Of a DNA stretch of 64,000 nt, positions 1 through 9,446 are shown in pieces. How positions within the stretch are numbered: position 1 is the stretch's first letter; each line of letters opens with the position of its first letter. The translations under genes and the position numbers were made by a program. The DNA is from Acinetobacter rudis. Its GTDB lineage: Bacteria > Pseudomonadota > Gammaproteobacteria > Pseudomonadales > Moraxellaceae. The stretch spans positions 1-64,000 of the forward strand of contig NZ_JAVIDR010000005.1 in the NCBI RefSeq assembly GCF_031157835.1. The letters run 5' to 3'. The notes under the pieces are model-generated. The model was not told the DNA's origin, did no database searches, and worked only from the letters and a program-made list of their open reading frames with translations.

Positions 1-280
1 TCATGGGATCGGGATATAAATTCCGCACTGAATATTCTTCTTACGAAACAGTGTTTCTCAGGACATAAGCGTCTAGCAGTAGGAATCACCATCATTTAAG
101 GGGGTGAGGATGTCAATTGCAAACTGAAATGGCATATAAATTCATTTAAAAGATTAATCCGTTACATAGTATATGTAATCAATCATCTTTTTCCTGCTTA
201 GAAACAACAAGCCTTTGCCTAGATGTAGCAAAATCCTTATACTTAAACACAATTTTTACTCTGATTTTAATGGATGCAAC
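1..280. other. Leader region upstream of glyQS
   Basis: No coding region is supported here. A perfect palindrome with 7-nt arms (TTACATA and TATGTAA around 3 nt) lies at 162-178, about 100 nt before the glyQ start. A purine-rich stretch at about 101-110 runs straight into a five-codon open frame (ATG at 110) that I do not consider a gene. The glyQ promoter should lie in this region, but no convincing -35/-10 pair stands out. Confidence 0.4.
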
Positions 281-1276
281 ATGAGTCGCGCCATATCGCA
301 TATTGATACTTTTCAAGGCTTAATTCTTGCCTTACAAAACTACTGGGCTGAACAAGGCTGTGTGGTTCTACAACCTTACGACATGGAAATGGGTGCGGGT
401 ACATTCCACACAGCAACATTCCTTCGCGCACTTGGGCCTGAAACTTGGAATGCGGCCTATGTGCAACCGTCTCGTCGTCCTAAAGATGGTCGTTATGGCG
501 AAAACCCAAACCGCCTTCAACACTACTATCAATTTCAAGTTGTACTGAAACCGAACCCAGACAACATTCAACAACTGTATCTAGACTCACTTAAAGCAAT
601 TGGTATTGACACTTTAGTGCATGATATTCGCTTTGTTGAAGACAACTGGGAATCTCCAACTCTCGGAGCTTGGGGTCTTGGTTGGGAAGTTTGGCTCAAC
701 GGTATGGAAGTTACTCAGTTCACTTACTTCCAGCAAGTGGGTGGTGTTGAGTGTTATCCAGTCACAGGTGAAATCACTTATGGTCTAGAACGCCTAGCAA
801 TGTATCTTCAAGGTGTTGACTCTGTATATGATCTAGTCTGGACAAAAGGACAGTTTGGTACCGTTACTTATGGTGATGTTTTCCATCAAAATGAAGTAGA
901 ACAATCTACATACAACTTTGAATACGCACCTATTGCAGAACTATTCAAACTCTTTGACTTCTATGAAACTGAAGCAAATCGTTTAATGGAAGCAAAACTC
1001 CCATTACCTGCCTATGAACAGGTAATTAAAGCTTCGCATAGCTTTAACTTACTTGATGCTCGTGGAGCAATATCTGTCACTGAGCGCCAACGCTTTATTC
1101 TACGTGTTCGTACATTAGCACGAGCAATTGCACAAAGTTATGTACAAGCGCGTGCTGAACTCGGCTTCCCAATGGCTGAACCACATTTACGTGATGAAGT
1201 TTTGGCGCAGCTCAAAGCTCAAGCCGAAGTAGAACTTGCAAAAACACAAAATAGCAAAGAGGAGAATAAAGCATGA
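281..1276 (+). CDS. glyQ: Glycine--tRNA ligase alpha subunit
   Basis: This is the alpha chain of the heterotetrameric (alpha2beta2) bacterial glycyl-tRNA synthetase. It carries the catalytic core that activates glycine and charges tRNA-Gly in the cytoplasm. The 331-residue product shows the family hallmarks: [13 protein letters not shown] at about 42-54 and [16 protein letters not shown] at about 63-78, which contain the ATP-binding arginines, followed by the conserved WE-rich GlyQ core. An in-frame ATG at 215 would add 22 residues with no similarity to the family, so I chose the ATG at 281, which reads [11 protein letters not shown] like other GlyQ proteins. Relative to the roughly 300-residue E. 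coli protein it has a short charged C-terminal extension. Its stop overlaps the glyS start (ATGA), which implies translational coupling. Confidence 0.97.
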   Translation: MSRAISHIDTFQGLILALQNYWAEQGCVVLQPYDMEMGAGTFHTATFLRALGPETWNAAYVQPSRRPKDGRYGENPNRLQHYYQFQVVLKPNPDNIQQLYLDSLKAIGIDTLVHDIRFVEDNWESPTLGAWGLGWEVWLNGMEVTQFTYFQQVGGVECYPVTGEITYGLERLAMYLQGVDSVYDLVWTKGQFGTVTYGDVFHQNEVEQSTYNFEYAPIAELFKLFDFYETEANRLMEAKLPLPAYEQVIKASHSFNLLDARGAISVTERQRFILRVRTLARAIAQSYVQARAELGFPMAEPHLRDEVLAQLKAQAEVELAKTQNSKEENKA

Positions 1277-3342
1277 GTCAACATACCGTTTTATTCGAAC
1301 TTGGCTGTGAAGAGCTTCCTCCAAAAAGCTTAAAAACTTTGCGTGATGCTCTACAAGCAGAAACAGTGAAAGGCTTAAAAGATGCAGGTCTTGCCTTTGC
1401 TGAAGTCATTGCTTATGCAGCGCCACGTCGCCTTGCCCTTAAAATCGTAGATGTAGATGCAGCGCAAGCCGATACACAAAAACGTTTTGATGGTCCTGCT
1501 GTACAAGCAGCTTATGATGCCGAAGGTAAACCAACAAAAGCGCTTGAAGGCTTTATGCGTGGTCAAGGGATCACAGCGGATCAGGTAAGTACGTTCCAAG
1601 CAGGTAAGGTTGAAAAAGTATGTTATTTAAAAGATGTAAAAGGTCAAAGCCTTGACATCTTATTACCTCAAATTTTACAAGCTGCTTTAGATAATTTACC
1701 TATTGCCAAACGTATGCGTTCTGCGGCAAGTCGCACTGAATTTGTACGTCCAGTCAAATGGGTTGTATTACTAAAAGATGACCAAGTGATCAATGCATCT
1801 ATTCAAGATCACCAAACATCAAATATTACTTTTGGTCACCGTTTCCATGCACCAGAAGCTATTACGCTTGCACATGCCAATGACTATCTTGATGTTTTAC
1901 GTCAAGCAAAAGTCATTGCAGACTTTGCAGAGCGTCAAGAAATTATAGATCAACAAGTTAAAGCTCTTGCAGATCAAGTAAATGCAATTGCGATTGTCCC
2001 TGCCGATCTTCGTGACGAAGTCACAGCGCTGGTTGAATGGCCTGTTGCACTACGTGCTAGTTTTGAAGAACGCTTCTTAGCTGTACCTCAAGAAGCCTTG
2101 ATCACAACCATGCAGGACAACCAAAAGTATTTCTGCTTAATCAACCAAGAGAATAAACTACAACCTTACTTCATTACTGTATCTAATATTGAATCTAAAG
2201 ATCCGAGTCAGATTATTGAAGGTAATGAAAAAGTTGTTCGTCCACGTTTATCTGATGCTGAATTCTTCTATCTACAAGATCAAAAGCAACCTTTAGCAAG
2301 CCGTAAAGACAAATTAGCCAATATGGTTTTCCAAGCACAATTAGGTACGCTTTGGGACAAATCAAGCCGTATTGCTAAATTAGCTGTAGCATTAAGCCCA
2401 ATCACAGGTGCTCAAGCAGCAGATGCTGAAAAAGCTGCACTATTAGCAAAATGTGATCTCACTTCTGAGCTGGTCGGTGAATTTCCTGAATTACAAGGTA
2501 TTGCAGGCACATACTATGCACGACTAGAAGGTGAAAATAATGAGGTCGCTGAAGCACTAGGTGAACAATACTTACCTAAATTTGCAGGTGATGTATTACC
2601 ACAAACCAAGACAGGGACTACCCTTGCTCTTGCTGACCGTTTAGACACCTTAGTTGGTATTTTTGGGATTGGTCAGGCACCAACAGGTTCTAAAGACCCA
2701 TTTGCACTACGTCGCTCAGCTATTGGTATTTTACGCTTAGTCATTGAAAATAATCTTGATGTTTCAATTGAGCAATTAGTTGATTTAGCACTTAATGCTT
2801 ATGCTGATGTTATCCAAGATCATGCAAAAACACGTCAAGATGCGGTGAACTTCTTAGAAGGTCGTTACCGTGCTAAATACGAAGACCAAGGTGTAGATGT
2901 AGATGTGATTCAAGCGGTTCAGGCATTATCACCAAAATCCCCAGTAGATTTTGACAAACGTGTAAATGCAGTCAATCACTTCCGTAATTTAGCAGAAGCT
3001 GCGGCATTGTCAGCAGCGAACAAACGTGTTGCCAACATCTTAGCCAAAGAGAGTGCGGTACAAGGTGAAGTTGTTGAAGCAAACTTAGTTGAAGCTGCTG
3101 AAAAAGCACTTTATGCAGAGTTACAAGCCATTGGTCCTATCGTACAACCGTTATTGACCAACAAGGATTACACTACAGCTTTGTCTAAACTCGCTGCATT
3201 ACGTGCTCCTATTGATGCTTTCTTTGATAGTGTCATGGTTATGGCTGAAGATCCTGTACTTAAAGCAAATCGTCTCCTAATTTTAGGTCAGATTCGTAGT
3301 TTATTTACAAGTATTGCAGATATCTCTGTTTTGCAACACTAA
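1273..3342 (+). CDS. glyS: Glycine--tRNA ligase beta subunit
   Basis: This is the beta chain of tetrameric glycyl-tRNA synthetase. It is needed for tRNA-Gly recognition and binding, while the alpha chain supplies the active site. The 689 residues equal the usual family length. The N-terminus has the typical [12 protein letters not shown] motif (about 7-18), the middle has the HD-like region with [21 protein letters not shown] sequence followed by [17 protein letters not shown], and the C-terminus carries the helical DALR-type anticodon-binding domain. The ATG at 1273 overlaps the glyQ stop by four bases, so the two genes form one operon, closed by the stem-loop at 3383-3415. Confidence 0.97.
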   Translation: MSQHTVLFELGCEELPPKSLKTLRDALQAETVKGLKDAGLAFAEVIAYAAPRRLALKIVDVDAAQADTQKRFDGPAVQAAYDAEGKPTKALEGFMRGQGITADQVSTFQAGKVEKVCYLKDVKGQSLDILLPQILQAALDNLPIAKRMRSAASRTEFVRPVKWVVLLKDDQVINASIQDHQTSNITFGHRFHAPEAITLAHANDYLDVLRQAKVIADFAERQEIIDQQVKALADQVNAIAIVPADLRDEVTALVEWPVALRASFEERFLAVPQEALITTMQDNQKYFCLINQENKLQPYFITVSNIESKDPSQIIEGNEKVVRPRLSDAEFFYLQDQKQPLASRKDKLANMVFQAQLGTLWDKSSRIAKLAVALSPITGAQAADAEKAALLAKCDLTSELVGEFPELQGIAGTYYARLEGENNEVAEALGEQYLPKFAGDVLPQTKTGTTLALADRLDTLVGIFGIGQAPTGSKDPFALRRSAIGILRLVIENNLDVSIEQLVDLALNAYADVIQDHAKTRQDAVNFLEGRYRAKYEDQGVDVDVIQAVQALSPKSPVDFDKRVNAVNHFRNLAEAAALSAANKRVANILAKESAVQGEVVEANLVEAAEKALYAELQAIGPIVQPLLTNKDYTTALSKLAALRAPIDAFFDSVMVMAEDPVLKANRLLILGQIRSLFTSIADISVLQH

Positions 3343-3382
3343 AAGCTTTTTAAAGTAACTAAACGAATCATCCCGATCTTTC

Positions 3383-3415
3383 ACTCCCTATGTTGACCAA
3401 TGTAGGGAGTTTTTT
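3383..3415 (+). terminator. Rho-independent terminator after glyS
   Basis: ACTCCCTA at 3383-3390 pairs perfectly with TAGGGAGT at 3403-3410 across a 12-nt loop and is followed at once by a run of five T. It lies 41 nt after the glyS stop and ends the glyQS transcript. Confidence 0.85.
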
Positions 3416-3422
3416 AAGCGTA

Positions 3423-3824
3423 TTATTGTGATTTTATTTCACGGCTATACGCATAAAAAGCAGGATAACTCCATGAAAATAAAGACAAAATACAAAAAAC
3501 CACAAACACAGCTGCAGCAGAAATATACTGAATAAGTTTTAGAAGTAGAGGAGCCAGACCCAGCTCATTATGATAGAACCCCATCAATAATAAGCATGCA
3601 AAAGCTAAATGTGGAATCAATAAACTATTAATAGATAAATTACACCGTCGATAACGCAATATATAGTAAATGCTAGGTAAAAAATAAAGTGCAACAAACA
3701 GCACCCACATTAACCAAGTAAATAGTGAATGAATTAAGAGAAGACCTCCTGCATAACCCTGTGCAATACTAGGCTGTAACACAAGCAGACCAAGGCATAT
3801 CGTTATTTTTCTTAGAATATTCAT
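3423..3824 (-). CDS. Small multipass membrane protein, unknown function
   Basis: I do not recognise a family. The 133-residue product begins with a hydrophobic segment (about 5-22) that could be a signal peptide ending near AQG-YAGG or a first membrane helix. Further hydrophobic stretches follow at about 33-56, 66-84 and 95-120, so it should sit in the inner membrane. Short basic loops (RYRRC) follow the second segment. It is transcribed towards the glyS terminator, apparently as a single gene. A start at 3824 (ATGAATATTC) has only weak upstream complementarity to the ribosome. The gene is plausible because of its length and coherent membrane pattern, but no function can be assigned. Confidence 0.6.
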   Translation of the reverse strand: MNILRKITICLGLLVLQPSIAQGYAGGLLLIHSLFTWLMWVLFVALYFLPSIYYILRYRRCNLSINSLLIPHLAFACLLLMGFYHNELGLAPLLLKLIQYISAAAVFVVFCILSLFSWSYPAFYAYSREIKSQ

Positions 3825-4247
3825 AATATTATCTTTCTGAGTAACTGTACGTTAACTTTGTATATTTTGTATTCTTTTTGTATCACAAAATCAGTTAAAA
3901 TTACAGCTCTTTTCCATGATATAAAAATTTTTTTCATTTATTCAAGAAATTATAACTATCTATAGGCAACACATCGACTGTACTAAACGTAAAAGCTCAA
4001 GTTGCTTCAATTTCATTTCTCATACTAGAGACAACTTTCTCAATTCTTTCGCTACATTGCCCTAATTTTTTCTTGGAAAATCAATAGATCATGCATATCT
4101 CGTAACATCCAGTCACTAAAGCGCAAGCGCTGTATGTTTTTATTAAAAAAATGTAGCAGTGATCTTAATTTTACATTCAATTACGCTTAAACTGCGGCTG
4201 ATATAACACGGTTCATAGTCTTTGCCTATATACAGGGAATTTACATC
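3825..4247. other. Intergenic region between divergent genes
   Basis: This is 423 nt of AT-rich sequence between two divergently transcribed genes, with no supported gene. It contains a short palindrome AGCGC-AA-GCGCT at 4120-4131 and, near its right end, an extended -10-like sequence. Promoters for both flanking genes should lie here. Confidence 0.4.
4199..4207 (+). promoter_or_regulatory. Candidate extended -10 promoter
   Basis: TGATATAAC matches the extended -10 pattern TGnTATAAT with one mismatch and sits about 40 nt before the ATG at 4248. No good -35 hexamer is visible at the expected distance, which is compatible with an extended -10 promoter. It would drive the exported-protein gene that follows. 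Confidence 0.35.
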
Positions 4248-4871
4248 ATGAGTTTGATGAAAAGTTTATATGTTGCCCCTACGTTTTTGAGTCTACTTTT
4301 TTTATCATCATTAAGTACTGCCCAAACCGAAATCAATGGTGCAACACAAGCGACAGCTAAACCTACACCTGCTTATGGTGATAATCCGAATATTTTTGAA
4401 GTAATAGCGCATAAAACATCAGATAAGGTCGTCAATACAGCGGAAAAAGTGGGTGATGCAACAGAACGAGGTGTCGCAAAAATAAAACCCAAGGTAGATC
4501 AAGCTTGGGATAATATTACAGCTAAACACACCACAGATGTTCCTATCGAACAGAAACCATTAAGTCAATCTTCAAATAATGAAGTTGTACCTAAAATCAG
4601 CCAAACACCAGCAGCGACTGTATCTACAGCAATAGATGCTATACCATCTCAAACTCAACAGATAGCTCAGCCACAAGTTCAAACACCTGTTACCCCTGCA
4701 GGATCAAACAAGACTTCGGAGATACCTGTTGAGCCAGTAAAAGACAAAGTACCTGAAAAATCAGTAGCTCCCTCAACTCAAGATCCAGCAACTCCAACAC
4801 CACAAGTAAAACCTACAGCAAGTAGCTTGAAAGAGTTAAATTCATCAACCCATCCTACGCTCTTACTATAG
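4248..4871 (+). CDS. Exported Pro/Thr-rich protein, unknown function
   Basis: The family is not recognised. The 207-residue product has a typical signal peptide: a basic start (MSLMKSLY), a hydrophobic core to about residue 22 and an Ala-containing cleavage region (LSTAQT). A middle section at about 50-90 is Lys/Asp/Glu-rich and probably helical (KVGDATERGVAKIKPKVDQAWD). The remaining 100 residues are low-complexity Pro, Thr, Ser, Gln and Val, as in disordered periplasmic linkers. A GGGA element sits about 10 nt before the ATG. It converges on hprA with only 14 nt between the stops. A periplasmic or envelope-associated role is inferred only from the signal peptide and composition. Confidence 0.65.
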   Translation: MSLMKSLYVAPTFLSLLFLSSLSTAQTEINGATQATAKPTPAYGDNPNIFEVIAHKTSDKVVNTAEKVGDATERGVAKIKPKVDQAWDNITAKHTTDVPIEQKPLSQSSNNEVVPKISQTPAATVSTAIDAIPSQTQQIAQPQVQTPVTPAGSNKTSEIPVEPVKDKVPEKSVAPSTQDPATPTPQVKPTASSLKELNSSTHPTLLL

Positions 4872-4885
4872 GCTTATATCTCATT

Positions 4886-5842
4886 TTAGATGTTTACTTG
4901 TCTAAGGGATTGACCTTGTAGAAACGCTTGTGTGTTTTCAATCATTTGCCGCACTATACGCTGCCTTGCATCTACACTCCCCCATGCACTATGGGGGGTA
5001 ATAATTAAATTTGGAATATTACCTTGCAACAGTAGATGATCCGCAGCAGGTGGCTCTATACTGAGCACATCCATAGCTGCACCAGCAATCTGCCTATCTA
5101 ACAATGCCTGAGCCAATGCTGCTTCATTTACAATCCCACCACGAGCACAGTTAATCAAGAAAGCTGTTTTTTTCATATTGGCTAAAACATTGTGGTCAAT
5201 TAAATTGTGGGTTTGTTCTGTCAGTGGGCAATGTAAAGTTAAAAAATCAACTTGCGAAACAAGCTGCTCAAAAGGAACTCGACCATCTTGTGCAGCACGT
5301 CCTGGTAATTGAGCGACTACAACCTTCATCTCAAAAGCCCGAGCAAGTTTCGCTACAGCTTGACCTAACTCTCCATAACCTACAATTCCTAAAGTTTTAT
5401 TGGACAGTTCCACAATAGGAAAATCAAGTAAACAAAATTGATCTGACTTCGCCCACTGACCTTGCATCACTGCACGTTCATAAGGAATTAAAGATGTGGC
5501 GAGAGCTAGCATTAAACTTAGTGTGTGCTGTGCAACTGCTGCTGTGCCATAACCCTGACAATTGGCAACAACGATACCTTGCTGACGGGCAAAATCTAAA
5601 TCAACATTATTCGTTCCTGTTGCAGAAATCAGAATTAACTTAAGCTTTGGGCACTGCTGTATAAGCTCAGCATCAATTGATACTTTATTGCTAATAATCA
5701 CATCAGCATCCATAACGCGTTGTAAGCGCTCAGCAGGACGAGTTGCTGGATAAAGTATAAATTCACTAAACAGGGCATTTAGTTCCCTAAGGTCTAAATC
5801 ATTTTTATCTAAAGAAGCATGATCTAAAAATACGGCTTTCAT
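4886..5842 (-). CDS. hprA: D-2-hydroxyacid dehydrogenase (glycerate dehydrogenase type)
   Basis: This is an NAD(P)-dependent oxidoreductase of the D-isomer-specific 2-hydroxyacid dehydrogenase family. It probably interconverts hydroxypyruvate or glyoxylate with D-glycerate or glycolate. The 318-residue length fits. A Rossmann motif GYGELG lies at 155-160. The catalytic residues can be placed as Arg234 in NCARGG, Glu263 in SIEPP and His284 in TPHSAW, the last in the position of the general acid/base. The N-terminal substrate domain is split around the nucleotide-binding domain in the usual way. The gene appears to be a single transcription unit. The hprA symbol reflects overall resemblance; exact substrate preference cannot be read from sequence, and a related 2-hydroxyacid dehydrogenase is possible. 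Confidence 0.85.
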   Translation of the reverse strand: MKAVFLDHASLDKNDLDLRELNALFSEFILYPATRPAERLQRVMDADVIISNKVSIDAELIQQCPKLKLILISATGTNNVDLDFARQQGIVVANCQGYGTAAVAQHTLSLMLALATSLIPYERAVMQGQWAKSDQFCLLDFPIVELSNKTLGIVGYGELGQAVAKLARAFEMKVVVAQLPGRAAQDGRVPFEQLVSQVDFLTLHCPLTEQTHNLIDHNVLANMKKTAFLINCARGGIVNEAALAQALLDRQIAGAAMDVLSIEPPAADHLLLQGNIPNLIITPHSAWGSVDARQRIVRQMIENTQAFLQGQSLRQVNI

Positions 5843-5954
5843 GATTTAGGTTTCCTAAGCTAATATCGTTCTAGGTGAATAAAATGAAAATTCATCTTTG
5901 ATACAGTTTATATTGAATAAACTACAACCAAATCTGAGCTAGCGAATATAATTT

Positions 5955-6422
5955 ATGCCTTATCGTCCTTGGAGGTGCAATCTTTACTTATTGAATTTTA
6001 CGCTTTATTTGCTTTTACCCCCCACACTTTGGGCAAAGCATTCCACTCAAACAACGATTGCATCTGTAAATCATCCAATCACTTTACAATCTATTGCCAA
6101 TATTGAACTATTCCAATCACCTGAAGGCAATACGATTGAGTTGATTAATTTAGGTGAAACTTGCCAGTTTGAAGGCATTTTTTATTATGAAACAGGTAGA
6201 ACTGTTGAACATTATTGGTTTAAAGGCAAGGCATTAATTAAAGCACAACGACAAGATTACCACTATACCCTTGGTGGACTCGCTAACCTGCAAAATAATC
6301 ATGGAAAATTTGATCATATACCAGATAATAAATTGGCTTTAAAAATCCACGATCCTCAAATACAAAGCCAATTTCAAGTTTATCGTTCGCTATTTGCAAA
6401 TTCTGTATTACAGCAGTGTTAA
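5955..6422 (+). CDS. Exported protein, unknown function
   Basis: The family is not recognised. The 155-residue product starts with a hydrophobic leader (about 10-28, ending LLPPTLWAKH) that looks like a signal peptide. The mature part is polar and mixed alpha/beta, with two cysteines, one in ETCQFEG near residue 71 and one as the final residue. The two cysteines could form a periplasmic disulfide. No clear Shine-Dalgarno precedes the ATG at 5955, so the start is uncertain. It converges on the hydrolase gene across a perfect inverted repeat. Confidence 0.55.
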   Translation: MPYRPWRCNLYLLNFTLYLLLPPTLWAKHSTQTTIASVNHPITLQSIANIELFQSPEGNTIELINLGETCQFEGIFYYETGRTVEHYWFKGKALIKAQRQDYHYTLGGLANLQNNHGKFDHIPDNKLALKIHDPQIQSQFQVYRSLFANSVLQQC

Positions 6423-6459
6423 TCAGACTTAAATAGTATAAATCTGACTAAGTCTGATT
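6421..6459. terminator. Inverted repeat between convergent genes
   Basis: AATCAGACTTA at 6421-6431 is perfectly complementary to TAAGTCTGATT at 6449-6459, giving an 11-bp stem with a 17-nt loop. It fills the gap between two convergent stop codons, so a bidirectional transcription stop is likely. There is no T tract on either side, so classification as an intrinsic terminator is tentative. Confidence 0.45.
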
Positions 6460-6461
6460 AA

Positions 6462-7724
6462 CTAACTGATTTGGAACTTTTCCATTTCTTGAACTGATTC
6501 CGAATTAAAATTACAGTTACCATCGGCATCACTGTTTAAATATAAATTTTTATAGCAAAGCAGATAGAAATCTTCGCACTTTTTCACAACAATCGGATGC
6601 ATATCTAAAGATAGTGCTTCACTGCGTTTAAAAAGCTTGGTAACACGACGATCATTCATGCAAATTAAATAATGCTCTTTATTAATTTCAACCTGAGCAA
6701 GCCCATGATCTTTAACATATAAGGCAATGATATATTTTCCATTTATATCAACAACCTCACGCGGATAAGCCTCTATTTTTTGCGTAATCATGTTAAAAAC
6801 CAAGGTATTACCCATGTAATCAACCAACTGATTTGCTTGTTCAAAGGGTAGATTTACTTGAATACCAAGCTTAAGTAGATCCTGTTCATCAACACGCTTA
6901 TTGGTCAAGAGAATACGCGTAATTTGCTGCTTTAATTGATTATCAAAAAATTGCCCATCAAGTTGTAAATCCTGACTTTTTAAGATTTTGCCTAGTGCAG
7001 CATTGTGTGTTCCTAATAAACGAGCAATGACACTACGGTAATAAAACTTACTATTCTTCTTTACAGCTCGCATTTGCTGATAAAAATAAGTTTCATCATA
7101 GTCTCGTTCAATAAAATCATGTAGTAATGCTGAATTCGCCAATACCGCAATAACATCGTGCCCAGTATAAGGAAGCTTTAAACAATGTAATTGAGGTATA
7201 ACATCCTGAATTTTATTAAAGTTCTCACTATCTTCAGCATAGTAAGGATCATAAATAACGATATATTCACATAGTGCTGAAACATCTTGCTCAGCAATAT
7301 GCATACTCTGATGCAATTCAGAATCAAAAAAGTCTGTATAACGGCGATCATTCACTTCATCAGGATTAATCGAATACTGCGGCACCATCGCAATAACTCG
7401 CTGCACACCTAAGTCTTTTGAGTATTTAATGGCGGCATAGCCTCCCATTGAACCACCATAGGATACAACACGTTGATATTGCGCTAAAATTGGACGAATG
7501 CTTTCCATCAAAGCTTGCATACTACTGGCTGGAAACCAAGACTTTTGTTTAGGCATAATGCCAACAACAGCATAATCGTATTTTTGTAGTGATTTTTCAG
7601 CATTGATGCTTAAGCCTTTGGCGCGTGTAATCAAATCACCAAATGAAATCACCAATGTTGCTGATGTGCCTGGTAAATGAATAGCTCGAATGTGGTCATC
7701 TTCAAAAATTATTTGCTTTTCCAT
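6462..7724 (-). CDS. Alpha/beta hydrolase with extra C-terminal domain
   Basis: The N-terminal half is an alpha/beta-hydrolase fold. A nucleophile elbow YGGSMGGYAA places the serine at about 92, an Asp in IVIYDPYY at about 159 can be the acid and the His in YTGHDV at about 189 can complete the triad. The product is 420 residues; after about residue 230 comes a second region of roughly 190 residues, Lys/Asp/Tyr-rich with beta-strand character, that I do not recognise. No signal peptide is visible, so it should be cytoplasmic. It appears to be a single gene. The substrate is unknown. The similarity to hydrolases is structural-motif level, so esterase, lipase or acyltransferase activity are all open. 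Confidence 0.7.
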   Translation of the reverse strand: MEKQIIFEDDHIRAIHLPGTSATLVISFGDLITRAKGLSINAEKSLQKYDYAVVGIMPKQKSWFPASSMQALMESIRPILAQYQRVVSYGGSMGGYAAIKYSKDLGVQRVIAMVPQYSINPDEVNDRRYTDFFDSELHQSMHIAEQDVSALCEYIVIYDPYYAEDSENFNKIQDVIPQLHCLKLPYTGHDVIAVLANSALLHDFIERDYDETYFYQQMRAVKKNSKFYYRSVIARLLGTHNAALGKILKSQDLQLDGQFFDNQLKQQITRILLTNKRVDEQDLLKLGIQVNLPFEQANQLVDYMGNTLVFNMITQKIEAYPREVVDINGKYIIALYVKDHGLAQVEINKEHYLICMNDRRVTKLFKRSEALSLDMHPIVVKKCEDFYLLCYKNLYLNSDADGNCNFNSESVQEMEKFQIS

Positions 7725-8027
7725 TGCAACACCGAGAGATAGTTAAGATCAACTTTATATGCCAGCATTTTAATCAGCTTTACCGACCTAATTAAAAACC
7801 AAGAGGTCTATTTTAATCATGACACACAGATAGAAAAGCACATTATCTTCCACAATCAAAAAAAATGCCGTCTATGTCGTTTTTTTCAGCAAAAAATAAG
7901 TATAAACAATTCCTAGCATTACGTTTTTACCACGTTACTCCGATAATCGCAGCTGCGTTAACTGAAAAAGCACGTTAAAGTAAGCGTATATCCTTCACGA
8001 TGTTCCTTCCAAATTTAAGGATTCACA
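7725..8027. other. Intergenic region between divergent genes
   Basis: These 303 nt separate the divergent hydrolase and methyltransferase genes. The sequence is AT-rich with A- and T-runs. I see no gene, no strong hairpin and no convincing promoter pair. Confidence 0.35.
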
Positions 8028-8804
8028 ATGATGATTAAAACAGTCCATCCAGTTGCTCAAAGTGGCTTTGGGCTCGCTGCGGAATTATATCAACAGGCTC
8101 GCCCATCTTACCCGCATGAAATAACGCAGTGGCTAATAGAGCAATTACACCTAGGACAACATGATAAATTACTCGATTTAGGCTCTGGTACTGGTAAGTT
8201 TCTTGCCAATCTTAGCCTAATTTCACAAGAAATCACTGCCGTTGAACCCGTAGCTGAAATGCTAGAACAACTACAAATAACCTATCCACACGTTCATAGC
8301 CTACAGGCCTCTAGCCAAGAATTACCTTTTGACAATAACAACTTTGATGCCATCTTCTGCGCACAATCCTTTCACTGGTTTGCAGATTCAGCGAGCTTGC
8401 AAGAAATGTATCGTGTATTGAAACCTGGTGCAAAATTAGGCTTGATTTGGAATCAGCGAGATGAATCCATAGACTAGGTTAAAGCATTGGCAAACTGCAT
8501 TAAACCCTATGAAGCCGATACACCACGCTATCATCATCAAGATTGGCAAAAAGTGTTTGAGAATCAAAAGATGTTTAAACTTCTAGACGTCGTCACTTTT
8601 CAAAACTTTCAAAGTGGTCCAGTTGAAGAGGTTGTGTGTAAACGTTTACTGTCTACCAGTTTTATTGCAGCTATGCCACAGAAACAACAACAGTCATTAC
8701 AACAACAATTTGAGCAAATCGTCGCTACATATACAGGTAAGTTGGTCAAGGATCTTATTGATTTTCCGTATAAGACCTATGCTTATTTTTATGAAAAAAT
8801 CTAA
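8028..8804 (+). pseudogene. SAM-dependent methyltransferase interrupted by an amber codon
   Basis: Two open frames, 8028-8477 and onward to 8804, lie in the same reading frame and are separated by one TAG at 8475-8477. Read through, they give about 258 residues of a class I SAM-dependent methyltransferase. The SAM-binding motif LDLGSGTGKF is at about 49-58, an acidic motif AVEPVAEM follows, then FDAIFCAQSFHWF and RVLKPGAKLGLIWNQRDESID. Related proteins usually have Trp right after this last motif (WNxRDxxxxWV), so a single TGG to TAG change explains the break. Everything downstream (CIKPYEADTPRYHHQDW and the C-terminal region) still reads cleanly. Without suppression only a 149-residue fragment lacking the C-terminal cap would be made. 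The break looks recent; a sequencing error is also possible. Confidence 0.8.
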
Positions 8805-8838
8805 TCACGTACGCAATACATTATCTTGGAGCAAATTG

Positions 8839-9354
8839 ATGCTACGCAACACACATATTATGTCTATTGGTTTAAGCAGCATCATGTTGCTTTTGGGAGC
8901 TTGTAGTCCTAAAACAAACAATCAAGAAAATAGCCAACAAACAGCATCGGCAACATTAACCACTGAACAGCAAATCACACAAAATGTTCGCAAGTTTAGT
9001 TCTACCCCACAAGATGCGCACGATATTGCACTCATAAAAAACTATAAAGATAAGTTTCAAACAATGAGTATTGAGTTCGAAAAAGATCTCGCTCGTCTTA
9101 AACAGGATGGTTATTTAACAACAGATATGGAAAAAGATCGTCACCGAGATCAAGCACTTTCAGCAATGAATATGCTTAAAGCACTTGAGTTAGATACTGA
9201 ACAGGGTCGCTACATTCAAGGTTTGTATTACCAATATTGGGAGACTCAATATCAGCATTATGAAACGAACAGTACTGCTCCAGTGAATACACCAGCCAAT
9301 GAACTAAGTCAGGCAGAAGCTCAGCTTAATTACTGGCAATCCATGCAACATTAA
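8839..9354 (+). CDS. Small lipoprotein, unknown function
   Basis: This is a predicted lipoprotein of 171 residues. The leader MLRNTHIMSIGLSS is followed by a lipobox MLLLGAC with the lipidated Cys at about 22. The mature part is Gln/Thr/Asn-rich at first and then helical and charged, with DRHRDQALSAMNMLKALELD near the middle. I do not recognise a family. The open frame extends upstream to 8614 inside the methyltransferase gene, but GGAG at 8828-8831 stands 7 nt before the ATG at 8839, and the lipobox position supports that start. It begins 34 nt after the broken methyltransferase and may be co-transcribed with it. Confidence 0.7.
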   Translation: MLRNTHIMSIGLSSIMLLLGACSPKTNNQENSQQTASATLTTEQQITQNVRKFSSTPQDAHDIALIKNYKDKFQTMSIEFEKDLARLKQDGYLTTDMEKDRHRDQALSAMNMLKALELDTEQGRYIQGLYYQYWETQYQHYETNSTAPVNTPANELSQAEAQLNYWQSMQH

Positions 9355-9375
9355 TTCATCGTAATCAGACTGATA

Positions 9376-9400
9376 TCCCTCCTAACTACAAAAGGAGGGA
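9376..9400. terminator. Stem-loop between convergent genes
   Basis: TCCCTCCT at 9376-9383 pairs perfectly with AGGAGGGA at 9393-9400. It lies 21 nt after the lipoprotein stop and before the convergent gene that ends at 9447. A T-rich stretch (ATTTTGTTTTTT) begins only 10 nt later, so it is a plausible but not textbook terminator. Confidence 0.45.
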
Positions 9401-9446
9401 GTAAAATAACATTTTGTTTTTTCAATAACACAGTACTTGGATAGGC

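Noticed and set aside
101..127. Five-codon open frame after a purine-rich stretch near 110
   Set aside because: It is too short to support, shows no leader-peptide character (no run of glycine codons) and the purine run abuts the ATG without proper spacing.
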